NCBI RefSeq assembly: GCF_004115975.1
Contig: NZ_SDDZ01000019.1
Span: 1 to 64,000 of the forward strand
Reading direction: 5' to 3'
Length of the DNA stretch: 64,000 nt
From: Gelidibacter gilvus
GTDB lineage: Bacteria > Bacteroidota > Bacteroidia > Flavobacteriales > Flavobacteriaceae
A program made the position numbers and the translations under genes. Positions 45,361 through 55,628 of the stretch are shown here, in pieces; position 1 is the first letter of the stretch; each line of letters begins with the position of its first letter. Below the pieces are notes generated by a model. The model saw nothing but the letters and a program-made list of their open reading frames with translations. It ran no database searches and was not told the DNA's origin.

Positions 45361-48317
45361 TGTACCTCAATTGTCACACATATTACTCTCTTCGATACGG
45401 TACTTTTTCTGAAATTGAACTGTTGGAACTTGCCAAAAATAATGACATTCATACTTTGGCACTGACCGACATTAACAATACCTCGGCCTGTTTAAATTTT
45501 ATTAGAAAAGCGAAAGACTACGACATCCATCCTGTGATTGGGATTGATTTTAGAAATGGCCCAAAACAAGTGTATGTAGGCCTGGCTAAAAACAACGCAG
45601 GATTTCAAGAGCTCAATGAATTTTTATCCCATCATTCCGAAAACAAATTAGACTTACCAGAACTCGCGCCCCAATTTGATAATTGTTATATCATCTATCC
45701 TTTTGAGCGTGTTTTGCAATTAGAAAAAGAAAATTTTTCTGAACATGAATTTATTGGTATTTCCATTGAGGAATTGAGAAAATTACGGTTCTCTAAATTA
45801 AAAACTTTCGAAAGTAAGTTAGTGATTTTACAAACGGTTACCATACGATCAAAAAAAGATTTCAATGCACACCGACTGTTAAGGGCTATTGATAAAAACA
45901 CTTTGTTGAGTAAACTTGATAAAGTCGAAGAGTGTCGACTTACGGATAAAATGTCTTCCTTAAAAGACATTCAGGAAGCTTTCACAGATTTTCCACATAT
46001 TATTGAAAACACGAATAGACTTTTAAGTAATTGTCAGATTGAATTTGATTTTGGCGCCGATCGGAAATCGCAAAATTTAAAATTGTACACCGATTCGACC
46101 GAAAACGATTATGCACTTTTAGAAAAACTGTGTCAGGAGAATTTACATAAACGCTATTCATGTCCGGACGACATTGTTTTAGCCCGATTGAAAACAGAGT
46201 TGGACACAATCAAATCTCTGGATTTTGTCGCTTTCTTCCTTATCAATTATGATATTGTTTCCTATGCCAATAGCAAAGGGTATTTTCATGTGGGCCGAGG
46301 TAGCGGTGCCAACAGTATTGTCGCCTATATCATTGGCATTACCGATGTTGATCCGATTGAGCTGGACTTATATTTTGAACGATTTATTAATCCGTTTAGA
46401 GCCTCGCCACCCGATTTTGACATTGATTTCTCCTGGAAAGACAGAGATGATGTGACGGATTATATTTTCAAAAGATTTCCGAACACCGCTTTATTGGCCA
46501 CCTACAATACGTTTAAGTACAGAGCGGTAGTCCGTGAATTGGGTAAGGTTTTTGGATTGCCAAAAGAAGAAATCGATAAACTAAGCAAAGGCAATTACCG
46601 AGCTTCTGATTTGGATGACATCTCCAGTCTGGTGTTGCGTTACGGAAAATTGATTGAGGGATTTCCCAATCATTTGAGTGTCCATTCTGCAGGCATCCTT
46701 ATTTTAGAAAATCCTGTGCATTACTACTCCGCCACCGACATGCCACCCAAAGGATTTCCGACCGTACAATTTGATATGATCATTGCGGAAGATGTGGGCG
46801 TCTTCAAATTTGATATTTTAGGTCAGCGCGGACTGGCCAAAATTAAGGAGGCATTGGAGATCATCGCAGAAAACAGACCTGACGAACCACCGATCGATAT
46901 TACAAATGTGGAAGCCTTCAAAAAAGATAAGAATATAAATAATCTTTTAAAATCTGGCGGCGCCATTGGAGCTTATTATGTGGAATCTCCAGCGATGCGC
47001 GGGTTGATGCAAAAACTACAAACTCAGGATTATTTGGGATTGGTGGCCGCCAGTTCCATTATCCGACCGGGCGTTTCTGGTTCTGGAATGAAGGACGAAT
47101 TTATAAAGCGCCACCGATATCCCGAACATCGAAAAAACGCCCATCCTATTTTGATGAAAATCATGCCTGAAACCTATGGCGTGATGGTCTATCAAGAAGA
47201 TGTATTGAAAGTGGCCAATCAATTCGCCGATTTAACATTGGGCGAGGCGGATGTTTTAAGGCGCGGCATGAGCGGAAAGTTTCGATCGCGAACCGAATTT
47301 ATTGCGGTAGAAGAAAAGTTTATTTCCAATTGTCGAAAAAAAAAATTCAGTGACAATTTGATCTTCGAGGTTTGGGATCAGATCAAAAGTTTCGCCGGTT
47401 ATGCCTTTGCCAAAGGACATTCAGCCTCCTATGCCGTAGAGAGTTATCAAAGTTTATTTTTAAAATGCTATTATCCATTAGAGTTTATGACGGCCGTACT
47501 CAATAATGGAGGTGGCTTTTACAGTGTAGAACATTACTTACATGAAGCGCAGAAACAAGGAGCGGAAATTTGCTTGCCGTGTATCAACACGAGTGAGCAT
47601 CAAAATAAATTAGTTGGCACGTCAATTTATTTAGGTTTTGGTTATTTGAAAAATCTGGAAACCTATACCTGCCAAAGATTGCTGACAGACAGAGGTTTAC
47701 ATGGAGCGTACAGTTCATTAGATGACTTTATAGATAGAGTTACAATCAGTATTGAACAACTGACCATCCTCATTAGGGTGGATGCCTTTAGATTTACAAA
47801 ACAGACCAAAACCGAATTGCTCTGGCAAGCTATTTTCAAATTAAACGCCAATGGCACCAACAGTCAGCAAGCCAAGTTGTTCAAAATTAAACACAAAGGA
47901 TTTAAATTGCCAAAGCTGAATAATAACTGGGTTGAAAATGCCTATGACGAAATGGAACTCTTAGGTTTTCCACTGTGTAATTATTTTAGCTTGATTAAAG
48001 AAGAAATGAAAAATGGCGTTTTAGCAAGTCAGATGAAAGATTTTATCGATGAAGAGATTTTAATTTATGGCAGCTTGGTAACGACAAGATTTAATAAAAC
48101 TTCTCAAGGTAAACTCATGAGATTAAGCACTTTTATAGATGTGAACGGGGATTATTTTGACGCCGTTCACTTTACTGATGTTGTCGATAAATATCCAGTA
48201 AACGGATTGGGAGTTTATGCCTGTTTCGGTAAAATCACAGATCGATTTGATTTCTATAGCATGAATATCGTGTGGAGCAATAAGCTGACGATACTTTCAG
48301 ATCCTAGAAATAATTGA
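45360..48317 (+). CDS. DNA polymerase III alpha subunit-like, error-prone DnaE2/ImuC type
   Basis: A 985-residue C-family polymerase, shorter than the replicative DnaE of about 1150. The palm motif PPDFDIDFS carries Asp352, Asp354 and Asp356, so polymerase activity is expected. The N-terminal PHP domain is degenerate: LNCHTYYSLRYG has Asn for the first His of HxH and TDINN replaces TDHGN, so it should not bind the metals of a proofreading nuclease. The C-terminal tau-binding part is missing. Coupled to the Y-family polymerase by a one-base overlap, it resembles the dinB/imuB-dnaE2 mutasome. Confidence 0.93.
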   Translation: MYLNCHTYYSLRYGTFSEIELLELAKNNDIHTLALTDINNTSACLNFIRKAKDYDIHPVIGIDFRNGPKQVYVGLAKNNAGFQELNEFLSHHSENKLDLPELAPQFDNCYIIYPFERVLQLEKENFSEHEFIGISIEELRKLRFSKLKTFESKLVILQTVTIRSKKDFNAHRLLRAIDKNTLLSKLDKVEECRLTDKMSSLKDIQEAFTDFPHIIENTNRLLSNCQIEFDFGADRKSQNLKLYTDSTENDYALLEKLCQENLHKRYSCPDDIVLARLKTELDTIKSLDFVAFFLINYDIVSYANSKGYFHVGRGSGANSIVAYIIGITDVDPIELDLYFERFINPFRASPPDFDIDFSWKDRDDVTDYIFKRFPNTALLATYNTFKYRAVVRELGKVFGLPKEEIDKLSKGNYRASDLDDISSLVLRYGKLIEGFPNHLSVHSAGILILENPVHYYSATDMPPKGFPTVQFDMIIAEDVGVFKFDILGQRGLAKIKEALEIIAENRPDEPPIDITNVEAFKKDKNINNLLKSGGAIGAYYVESPAMRGLMQKLQTQDYLGLVAASSIIRPGVSGSGMKDEFIKRHRYPEHRKNAHPILMKIMPETYGVMVYQEDVLKVANQFADLTLGEADVLRRGMSGKFRSRTEFIAVEEKFISNCRKKKFSDNLIFEVWDQIKSFAGYAFAKGHSASYAVESYQSLFLKCYYPLEFMTAVLNNGGGFYSVEHYLHEAQKQGAEICLPCINTSEHQNKLVGTSIYLGFGYLKNLETYTCQRLLTDRGLHGAYSSLDDFIDRVTISIEQLTILIRVDAFRFTKQTKTELLWQAIFKLNANGTNSQQAKLFKIKHKGFKLPKLNNNWVENAYDEMELLGFPLCNYFSLIKEEMKNGVLASQMKDFIDEEILIYGSLVTTRFNKTSQGKLMRLSTFIDVNGDYFDAVHFTDVVDKYPVNGLGVYACFGKITDRFDFYSMNIVWSNKLTILSDPRNN

Positions 48318-48606
48318 TAATCAATTTACAAGAATTCACATAGATTAATCTATTAAATGACATTTGTTTCTGTCAATATAATTATTTATCTTTCAGTAAA
48401 CACTGGATATTCTGCTCTATAGATACCTGCAGCCAAAGCTTGTTTTCATTACCCTTGAAAATCTTATGGCATTCATGCTTAAATCTTAAAAAGCGCGATA
48501 CTTAATAACCAAACAAGGCTCGAATTTGCTCCCATTACCGCTCGTAAATTACCTATTTCAAGTGCACTTTGATAAATTCTAGTTCCAATTTTTAAAAGTG
48601 AATTAT

Positions 48607-51600
48607 ATGAATCAAAAATCCAAGCATATTAAAATTCTTCTTCTAGAAAATGATGAAGGAAGTTTATTGTCCACTTCACGTTGGATCAAGAAACGTGAAA
48701 CCGACTTTGAAGTTTTAGTATTAAATTCAAAATCCGAGTATTTAAAAGCTTTAGACGGTTATAAACCAGACATTATTCTATTTGACCATTCATTTACATT
48801 TTTGGATTATGAAGAGGCATTAAGACTTCTAAAAGCTACTAAATTAGAAGTACCATTTATCTTGTTTTCAGAAAATATAAGCATTGATTTAGGTCTTAAA
48901 ATATTGAAACATGGAGTAAGTGATTATATCTTAAAGGACAACCTTAAAAATCTTCCTTTTTTCATAGAAAAAGCGATTAACAAAAATAATCTAGAACAGG
49001 AACACCTTCAAAGCTATAAGAAAAATACCGAAAGTGTACGCAAATTCGAAGGCCTCATAAAAACGAGTTCTGATGTCATCATAATTTTGACACCAGACGG
49101 AGAAATTAATTACATCTCACCTTCCGTAGAACAGTTACTGGGTTTATCAGTCCAGAAAGTTCATCACAGAAAATTGGTCGACCTTCTTAATTTGGATGAT
49201 CCTGAAATTTTCATTGATGCTTTCACAAATAGTATAGGAAGTGTTGAGAAATGCACTACCTCGGTCTTAATCCAGGTCAAAACTAAAAATAAACAATCAA
49301 TTTGGCTACAGGCTAACTTCACAAACCATCTCGATGATTCCTCTCTTAATGGCATAGTGCTACGTTTAAAAAACGTCACACTGGAAAGGCAAAATGAGAT
49401 AAAAATTTTAGAAAACGAAAAAAAATACCGTGCATTTTTCGAGAACAGCTTAGATGGAATATTACTTACAAACATTAATGGTATTATACATGCCGCCAAT
49501 CCAGCTGCATGTAAAATATTTCAGATGACCGAAGATGAAATTTGCAAAAAAGGACGTTCCGGCATTGTAGACCTCAATGATCCCAGATTTCATCAAGCTA
49601 TTAAAGAGAGAGAGTTAACTGGTAAGACCAAGTCTGAAATTAATATGTTCAGAAAAGACGGGAGTTCCTTCGTTGGTGAGTTAACCTCTACAATTATTGA
49701 CACAAATAAAGGTTACGCCTCTTTAGTCATAAAAGATAACTCAGAAAAGAAAGCATTCCAACATAAACTTAAAAAATCAGAAGAGCGTTATAAATCCTTG
49801 TTTAATAATAATCCTCTACCCACGTTTGTATTTAACGAAAACGATTTGAGTATAGTTGATGTAAATAAAAGTTGTAGCACAAACTATGGATTTACAAGAG
49901 AAGAATTTCTCACCATGAATTTAAAAGATCTCCAAAATCAAACAGAAAATAAGCACTTAGACAAACTGGTTGAGGAATTCAGAAACAGCCCGGAAACTTC
50001 ATTTCATGCCTATTCCACACATTTGAAAAAAGACAAAAGTGAAATTTTAGTAGAAAATAGTTCTCATCGGTTTATTATAGACGGAATCCCATATGTGGTT
50101 GCGGTCTGCACTGATATTACGGAAAAAGAAAGAAATCTTAAAAAACTCACCGATACGTCGATTAGATTAAAGGTTGCTGAAAAAATAGCGAAAATCGGAT
50201 ATTGGGAGTTAGATTTAAATGATAATTCCCTTTTCTGTTCAGATTATATTTTTAATATATATGGTATACAAGACAAAAATGTTAAACCCACCATGGATCT
50301 CTTTTTAAAGATGATGCATCCTGTTGATAAAAAAAAGTATGCGAAAAAATTAAATGAGCTTCAGCTAGGTATTAAAGGAAATGAGTTTGAATTCAGAATA
50401 ATTTTAGAAAACGGGGCTGTTAAATGGATACACTCCCGTTCAAAAGGTGTCCAAAAGTCCGAACACCAAACACATTGTATAAAAGGAATTATCCAAGACA
50501 TCACTTCAGAGAAAATTGCATATGAAAAACTTCTCAAGAGTGAATCCAGATATAAAGGCCTTGTGCAATCTCAAACAAACTATTTTGTACGAATAGATAT
50601 CGACGGTAATTATTCTTTCACAAACAAAAAATTCATCGAAGAATTTGGATGGGCTTTTAAAGATCATGATCCTATTGGGAAAAGTTCACTCACAGATATT
50701 ATGCCATACCATCATCAAAAATTACGTGAAACTGCAGAACATTGCATTTCAAATCCCAATGAAAATTGCCAAATGGAAATTGATAAACGCATGGAAGACG
50801 GCGGCGTTAAAACGACCCTTTGGGATATGATTTATTTAACAGATATTAGCGAAGACGGCGAAATCCAGGGTGTCGGAATCGACATCTCAGAACGCGTGAA
50901 AGTAGAACGTGAAAACAAATTTCAAGCAAATCTATTAAATAAAATTGGGCAAGGAATAATGGCCACGGACTCTAACGATAGGGTAACCTACTGGAATAAA
51001 GCCGCAGAAGAAATTTACCTGTGGAAACAAGATGAAGTTTTAGGTAAAAATATTTTTAAGCTTTTGTATGGTAATAATGAAAAGCATAAAGACACGCTAC
51101 GGTTGCTTAAATCTGGAAAAATTTGGACGGGTGAATTAATAGCCAAACTTAAAGATGGTTCTACTTTACCAACACAGATTACCAAATCACCGCTTTTTGA
51201 CGAGAATGAGACTTTTTTAGGAGTGATTAGGATTTCATCAGATATTTCTAAATTGAAAAAATCTGAAATTAAATTGAAAAAACTCAACAAGGAACTCAGT
51301 GAGTACACTAAAGAACTATTTTCTGCTAATGAAGGATTAGAGCAGTTTTCCTATATAGTTTCTCATAATTTAAGAGCTCCCATTGCAAACATCTTAGGTA
51401 TTGGTGATTTATTAAATAATAATATTCAGCCTGAAGATATCCATGAACTATTACTCCATGAATTATTCTCTAATATTGGACGTTTAGATGATGTTATGCA
51501 GGATTTACATGAAACTTTAAAATTAAAAACTGAATTTCCAAAAAACCTAGAAAAAGTAAAATTTGAAAGTTTAATCCAAAACATTATAAAATCGAACAAG

Positions 51601-51996
51601 AATTTAATAGATACGGAAAAAGTAATAATAATCACAGATTTCACGGCAATTGATGAAATTTACACGGTTAAAAGTTATCTATACAGTACTTTTTTTAATC
51701 TCATCTCAAACAGTATTAAATACCGTAAACCTAATGTTCCGCCTGTCATCCACATAAGTACTGAGATAAATAAAGATGAAATAATCATTCATTTTAAGGA
51801 TAATGGTTTAGGAATAAACTTAGAGAAAAAAGGAGATCTCATTTTCGGTTTTTATAAGCGTTTTCACAATCATGTCGAAGGAAAAGGATTGGGATTGTTT
51901 ATGGTTAAATCACAGATTGAAATGTTGGGAGGTCATATAACGGTTAAAAGTCTGGAGGGTGAAGGCGCTGAATTTATAATAAATCTGCAAAAATAA
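48607..51996 (+). CDS. Sensor histidine kinase with N-terminal receiver and six PAS domains
   Basis: About 1129 residues, without transmembrane segments. An N-terminal receiver domain has Asp60 (IILFDHS) as phosphoacceptor and a Lys later (YILKDN). Six PAS domains follow at roughly 145-265, 272-390, 395-510, 520-640, 645-765 and 770-890. The dimerisation/phosphoacceptor region has His920 in YIVSHNLRAPIANI; the ATPase domain ends in FKDNGLGINL and GKGLGLFMVKSQIE. A cytoplasmic multi-input sensor is expected. ATG at 48607 is preferred to GTG nine bases upstream. A receiver-only gene follows after two bases. Confidence 0.93.
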   Translation: MNQKSKHIKILLLENDEGSLLSTSRWIKKRETDFEVLVLNSKSEYLKALDGYKPDIILFDHSFTFLDYEEALRLLKATKLEVPFILFSENISIDLGLKILKHGVSDYILKDNLKNLPFFIEKAINKNNLEQEHLQSYKKNTESVRKFEGLIKTSSDVIIILTPDGEINYISPSVEQLLGLSVQKVHHRKLVDLLNLDDPEIFIDAFTNSIGSVEKCTTSVLIQVKTKNKQSIWLQANFTNHLDDSSLNGIVLRLKNVTLERQNEIKILENEKKYRAFFENSLDGILLTNINGIIHAANPAACKIFQMTEDEICKKGRSGIVDLNDPRFHQAIKERELTGKTKSEINMFRKDGSSFVGELTSTIIDTNKGYASLVIKDNSEKKAFQHKLKKSEERYKSLFNNNPLPTFVFNENDLSIVDVNKSCSTNYGFTREEFLTMNLKDLQNQTENKHLDKLVEEFRNSPETSFHAYSTHLKKDKSEILVENSSHRFIIDGIPYVVAVCTDITEKERNLKKLTDTSIRLKVAEKIAKIGYWELDLNDNSLFCSDYIFNIYGIQDKNVKPTMDLFLKMMHPVDKKKYAKKLNELQLGIKGNEFEFRIILENGAVKWIHSRSKGVQKSEHQTHCIKGIIQDITSEKIAYEKLLKSESRYKGLVQSQTNYFVRIDIDGNYSFTNKKFIEEFGWAFKDHDPIGKSSLTDIMPYHHQKLRETAEHCISNPNENCQMEIDKRMEDGGVKTTLWDMIYLTDISEDGEIQGVGIDISERVKVERENKFQANLLNKIGQGIMATDSNDRVTYWNKAAEEIYLWKQDEVLGKNIFKLLYGNNEKHKDTLRLLKSGKIWTGELIAKLKDGSTLPTQITKSPLFDENETFLGVIRISSDISKLKKSEIKLKKLNKELSEYTKELFSANEGLEQFSYIVSHNLRAPIANILGIGDLLNNNIQPEDIHELLLHELFSNIGRLDDVMQDLHETLKLKTEFPKNLEKVKFESLIQNIIKSNKNLIDTEKVIIITDFTAIDEIYTVKSYLYSTFFNLISNSIKYRKPNVPPVIHISTEINKDEIIIHFKDNGLGINLEKKGDLIFGFYKRFHNHVEGKGLGLFMVKSQIEMLGGHITVKSLEGEGAEFIINLQK

Positions 51997-51998
51997 CT

Positions 51999-52403
51999 AT
52001 GAAAGATATGGACACAAATTTCAATTACATGGTTGTAGATGATGATCCCACTAATAATTTAATATGCAGATTGATGATTAAAAAATTTGATCCAGATGCA
52101 GAAATTAAATTATTCTCCAAGCCGGAAGAGGGATTACATTTTATTGAAAATTATGTGGGCAGTCTCACAGTACTTTTTCTTGACATAAACATGCCTACAC
52201 TTTCTGGTTGGGAATTCCTGGATAACTTTATAGAATTTAGAAGTGAGATTAAAAATAAGTTCGAAATTTACATATTAACTTCTGCTATTCAGAGTTTTCA
52301 GAAAGAAAAAGAATTATACCCCTTTGTGAAAAATATTTTAGCTAAACCACTTAAGGAAAAGTATTTGTTGGACATAAAAAATTCGATTGGAAACGCAATA
52401 TAA
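51999..52403 (+). CDS. Single-domain response regulator
   Basis: A 134-residue CheY-like receiver without output domain. Acidic triad VVDDDPTN, phosphoacceptor Asp62 in LFLDINMP, and Lys in ILAKPLKEKY. It is separated by two bases from the histidine kinase stop, so the two form a pair. With no output domain, it probably acts by phosphotransfer or by protein contact. The start may also be Met4. Confidence 0.92.
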   Translation: MKDMDTNFNYMVVDDDPTNNLICRLMIKKFDPDAEIKLFSKPEEGLHFIENYVGSLTVLFLDINMPTLSGWEFLDNFIEFRSEIKNKFEIYILTSAIQSFQKEKELYPFVKNILAKPLKEKYLLDIKNSIGNAI

Positions 52404-52658
52404 GGCATAGTTATCATTTTGCATCCAAACTCAGAAGGGGAGTTAGGCAAAACAAAGGCGCTGGGCCCAAAGAAAAATTATTCCCTATTTCGAGTTAAAA
52501 AAAATGCAGACTTTCTTGAAGTTAGATTGGCAAAAGAACAAAATAAAGCTCAGGTGATTCTACTATAATTCCTGTACAACTTACAAAATGTGCAAACCAA
52601 AAAATCCCATCTGAAAAGAAGGGATTCTAAAATTTACGTTTAAAAGATAACTATATTT

Positions 52659-53105
52659 TTAACTATCACCAGTGGAGTGCCAATCTCTGATTTCATTATT
52701 CACATCTTCTCGATTTCTGTTGGTACGCTTGGCTATACGCCCAGTCATGTCATCAAACCCATCTAATCGGTAATTGACGTCTTCATCTGTGATATTGGGA
52801 TAGCGCTTTCTATAATCTTCTTCGATGTCTTTCCAACGGCTCTCGTTATCACTCTTGACCAGCTCAGTCTCTTGCAGCCTATTCTGATCATAACTCACTT
52901 CCCCCTGAACTTCATTTGTCCGTTGATCCATTCGGTGGTTATTATCTTGAAGACGTTCAGGATTTTCAGTTTGTATTTGCTCGGTACTGCGATCTTTTTT
53001 CTGTTGTTCAATGTCACGATCATATTCTTGCTGCTTCTGGTCGCGATCTTTATCCTGTAATTCTTTATCTCTGTCGTAATTACGATTATCATCGTCTGTG
53101 CTCAT
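52659..53105 (-). CDS. CsbD-like stress protein with disordered charged N-terminus (copy 1)
   Basis: About 148 residues. Residues 1-90 are low complexity, rich in Asp, Arg, Gln and Glu (RDKELQDKDRDQKQQEYDRD) and presumably disordered. Residues about 95-140 are a compact domain: ESRWKDIEEDYRKRYPNITD, VNYRLDGFDDMTGRIAKRTN and VNNEIRDW. This domain fits CsbD (W-x-x-I/L ... LTDED ... ) in layout. A paralog lies at 55629-56096 with the same C-terminal text. The ATG at 53105 gives MSTDDDNRNYD, as in the paralog; an upstream ATG would add 13 hydrophobic residues. CsbD proteins are general stress proteins. Confidence 0.8.
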   Translation of the reverse strand: MSTDDDNRNYDRDKELQDKDRDQKQQEYDRDIEQQKKDRSTEQIQTENPERLQDNNHRMDQRTNEVQGEVSYDQNRLQETELVKSDNESRWKDIEEDYRKRYPNITDEDVNYRLDGFDDMTGRIAKRTNRNREDVNNEIRDWHSTGDS

Positions 53106-53563
53106 AACTTTGAATTTTAAATTAATATTATATGACCTCAACACAAAAAGTGATTACTTAATAGTATTGGATCAATCATGAATAAAATTAATCAATTTCA
53201 ATCCTATTTCTGATCTCAATGCCTTGTATTTTTGACCCAATTGACAACACGACATTAGAAGTTGAATTTAGATTAATTTGATCAAGTTCTCTCGTAGTGT
53301 TCTCGTTTGTTAACTGCTCAAAAATGTCGTTTAATAAGTTTTGCTACTATTGGCATCCACTGTCTCATCTGGTCAATAAAAAATTCTGAAAGTATGATGT
53401 ATGATCAACTAATTTCTGTATTTTATCTGCACATTAGTTGTCATGGAAATAATAAACACAAAATTTTAAACCACAATAAAATATATTATCTTACTTTAAC
53501 CTCACCACTTCTCTATATAACCAAATTAATGCTAAACTCTGTATAATTTTAAGTCTGTAATAT
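53106..53563. other. Divergent intergenic region
   Basis: 458 bases between the CsbD-like gene and the response regulator, holding both promoters. No gene, repeat or hairpin recognised. Confidence 0.4.
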
Positions 53564-54016
53564 ATGTCTTCCATAAGTTTAAATATTGCGTTTGTAGATA
53601 ATGATCAAGATGACCAGTGGTTATTTGAAGAAGCATTAGATGAATTACCAATTAAATGCACCCTTAAAGTATTTAAAACCGGCCAGGAATTCATGAACTA
53701 TTTGGATACCTCACCAGAAAAACCCGACATCATCTTTTTAGATTTAAACATGCCTGTGAAGAGCGGGTTTGAATGCCTGAAGGAAATAAAGCAAAATGAA
53801 AAACTCAAGCATATCAACGTCATTATTTATGCATCGCATATCAATGAAGAGTACGTGGAAAGGACATTTGATTTTGGCGCAAATCTATATATAAAGAAAC
53901 CCAGTAATTTCAATGAAATAAAGAAAACATTAAACGAAGTATTAATGAAGAACTGGGAAGTCCATAATTCGAATCTCAATAAATATAATTTTGTCTATGA
54001 TATGTCAACTGATTAA
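53564..54016 (+). CDS. Single-domain response regulator
   Basis: A 150-residue receiver protein. The acidic pocket is FVDNDQDDQWLF, phosphoacceptor Asp60 lies in IIFLDLNMP, and the conserved Lys in YIKKPSNF. It is of the Bacteroidetes type that often works with PAS kinases. No kinase adjoins it; the six-PAS kinase 1.5 kb upstream is a possible partner. Confidence 0.92.
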   Translation: MSSISLNIAFVDNDQDDQWLFEEALDELPIKCTLKVFKTGQEFMNYLDTSPEKPDIIFLDLNMPVKSGFECLKEIKQNEKLKHINVIIYASHINEEYVERTFDFGANLYIKKPSNFNEIKKTLNEVLMKNWEVHNSNLNKYNFVYDMSTD

Positions 54017-54084
54017 TGACATTCTTTTATACTTTTAATTAGAGTTTTGATGCGTTATAATTTCCAGAAAATTAAAAAATATTT

Positions 54085-54317
54085 ATGAAAAACCGCAACT
54101 TAACTATTACGTTCGGAGTTTTATTTATAACACTTTTGATCACTTTAATTTTTAAGTTGGAAAATGTATCTCAAGGAATGAATATATCGGGTTTTTTTTA
54201 GGTGGAATTATAATCTTTGGAATTATAGTGGAGTGTGTCGTTCTAACAAAGATATTAAGATTGGTTAATCAAAAAATCCCGTTTTGGCCGACGCTATTGA
54301 TGACTATGACGCTATGA
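54085..54317 (+). pseudogene. Small two-helix membrane protein gene interrupted by a frameshift
   Basis: The first frame reads MKNRNLTITFGVLFITLLIT and continues to GMNISGFF, then TAG. The next frame continues GGIIIFGIIVECVVLTKILR and ends at a TGA at 54317. The join is a run of eight T (54189-54196), where one base is missing. Corrected, it would be a 77-residue protein with two membrane helices. It could be a real disabling mutation, a phase-variable tract, or a sequencing error. Confidence 0.6.
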
Positions 54318-54470
54318 TTTATTACTTTTCGTTTTCAACTGTATTTGTCAGAATAATATCAAATACACAAATGTTCTAAGCGATACAGTACTTAGATCGA
54401 AAATAAATCACATTTAATTTTCAAATCAACATCAGCGCCTATTCTTTAAAGAATTTTAACAAAGTTACAT

Positions 54471-55217
54471 ATGATCGTCAATAAATCGGTAGAAGGCATC
54501 CACATCATCTTTCACGAAGCCCATGGCCTATTAGCCGGAAAAATAGCTAATGAAATCTCAGAAAAATACCGACCCATACATTGGTTCGAAACCCTGATTG
54601 CCATATGCGAACACGACGACAGACAGTTGAACTTTGCCGAGAAAAACTATCTGTCTGACATAGGCGTGCCTTTGGATTTTACTGAGGAAGAGTTTACCGT
54701 ACATGATATAGTGGAAAGAATGCATCGTATTTTAAAAGCTTCAGAAAACAAATCCTTGTGGATCAAATTACTCATCTCCTATCATTTGGAATTCATCTAT
54801 TCCGAAATGAAAGAAAAAAGCAAAAGAATTACTTCTTTGTTTGCCGAACAAGAAAAAGTACGGAAGGTTATTTTAGATGATTATAAAGTATCAGATAAGA
54901 AAGCAAGAACCTATTACGAGTTTTTGCGATTTTGTGATCGGGTGTCGCTCATTTTATGTAAAGATGAAACACCGGAACGTGGGAGATTACTTGAAATCAA
55001 CACCTCCATTGATGGAAAAACATATTTCATAAAAAAAACAGAAAATGAGGAGCTTATCATTTCCCCTTGGATTTTCGATGTTGATGCATTTGAATTATCA
55101 ATTGAAGAACGGATTTTAAAAGAAACCCAATTCACCTCCAACCTTCAATTTGAAGCAGTCCTAATGGATTGTAAACCCCAATTCAAGAAATGGAAAATTA
55201 TGAAATCAGCGGATTAA
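54471..55217 (+). CDS. DUF3891 family protein
   Basis: A 248-residue helical protein. The His residues of HEAHGLLAGKIA, ICEHDDRQ and ISYHLEFI fit DUF3891, whose members look like metal-dependent HD-type or HEPN-like all-helical proteins; the true activity is not known. FLRFCDRVSLILC and SIDGKTYFIKKT are further family segments. It lies in the accessory stress region and ends before a strong bidirectional hairpin. Confidence 0.85.
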   Translation: MIVNKSVEGIHIIFHEAHGLLAGKIANEISEKYRPIHWFETLIAICEHDDRQLNFAEKNYLSDIGVPLDFTEEEFTVHDIVERMHRILKASENKSLWIKLLISYHLEFIYSEMKEKSKRITSLFAEQEKVRKVILDDYKVSDKKARTYYEFLRFCDRVSLILCKDETPERGRLLEINTSIDGKTYFIKKTENEELIISPWIFDVDAFELSIEERILKETQFTSNLQFEAVLMDCKPQFKKWKIMKSAD

Positions 55218-55337
55218 AGTTTTTTTTTAGAACCTAAATTTTCATAATATGTAAAAACAACTCCTTAGGAACTTCAATTTATAAATTTTAACTTAAGCTT
55301 GTTGACGTTATTATTTTAATGATCTCGTATCAAAAAG

Positions 55338-55367
55338 GAAAATCCCGATAATTATTATCGGGATTTT
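55338..55367. terminator. Bidirectional Rho-independent terminator
   Basis: AAAATCCCGATAAT and its near-exact complement ATTATCGGGATTTT meet at 55339-55366, with A-rich and T-rich sides in both directions. It serves the DUF3891 gene on the plus strand and the small gene at 55411 on the minus strand. Confidence 0.85.
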
Positions 55368-55410
55368 AATAGGCACCATTGATGCCTAAAGCACTTTAAA
55401 TAATTCTAAC

Positions 55411-55575
55411 TCATTTTTTGTGCCTTTTCTCTTCAGCTTCTGCCCGTTTCGCTAGATCTCGATCCTTGCCTCCTGGCTTTTCGCCGTACTGATTTTTATG
55501 TTCTGGCTTTAAGGGGCCTTTTTTGATGTCCTTATGTTTTTCAGGATCAAATTCTTCATTTTTCTTGTCAGTCAT
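55411..55575 (-). CDS. Small highly charged hydrophilic protein
   Basis: A 54-residue protein, MTDKKNEEFDPEKHKDIKKG at its start and GEKPGGKDRDLAKRAEAEEK near its end. Nearly half the residues are charged, and Gly/Pro make it probably disordered, as in hydrophilin-like desiccation or stress proteins. I recognise no named family. It ends 45 bases from a strong terminator and lies just downstream of the second CsbD-like gene on the same strand. Confidence 0.7.
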   Translation of the reverse strand: MTDKKNEEFDPEKHKDIKKGPLKPEHKNQYGEKPGGKDRDLAKRAEAEEKRHKK

Positions 55576-55628
55576 CTGTTCTAATTTAAATATGATTTGT
55601 TAATACTCAGTCTTTCACCATTATGACT

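Noticed and set aside
52408-52569. Open plus-strand stretch after the response regulator
   Set aside because: No ATG and no recognised motif over its 53 codons; likely chance.
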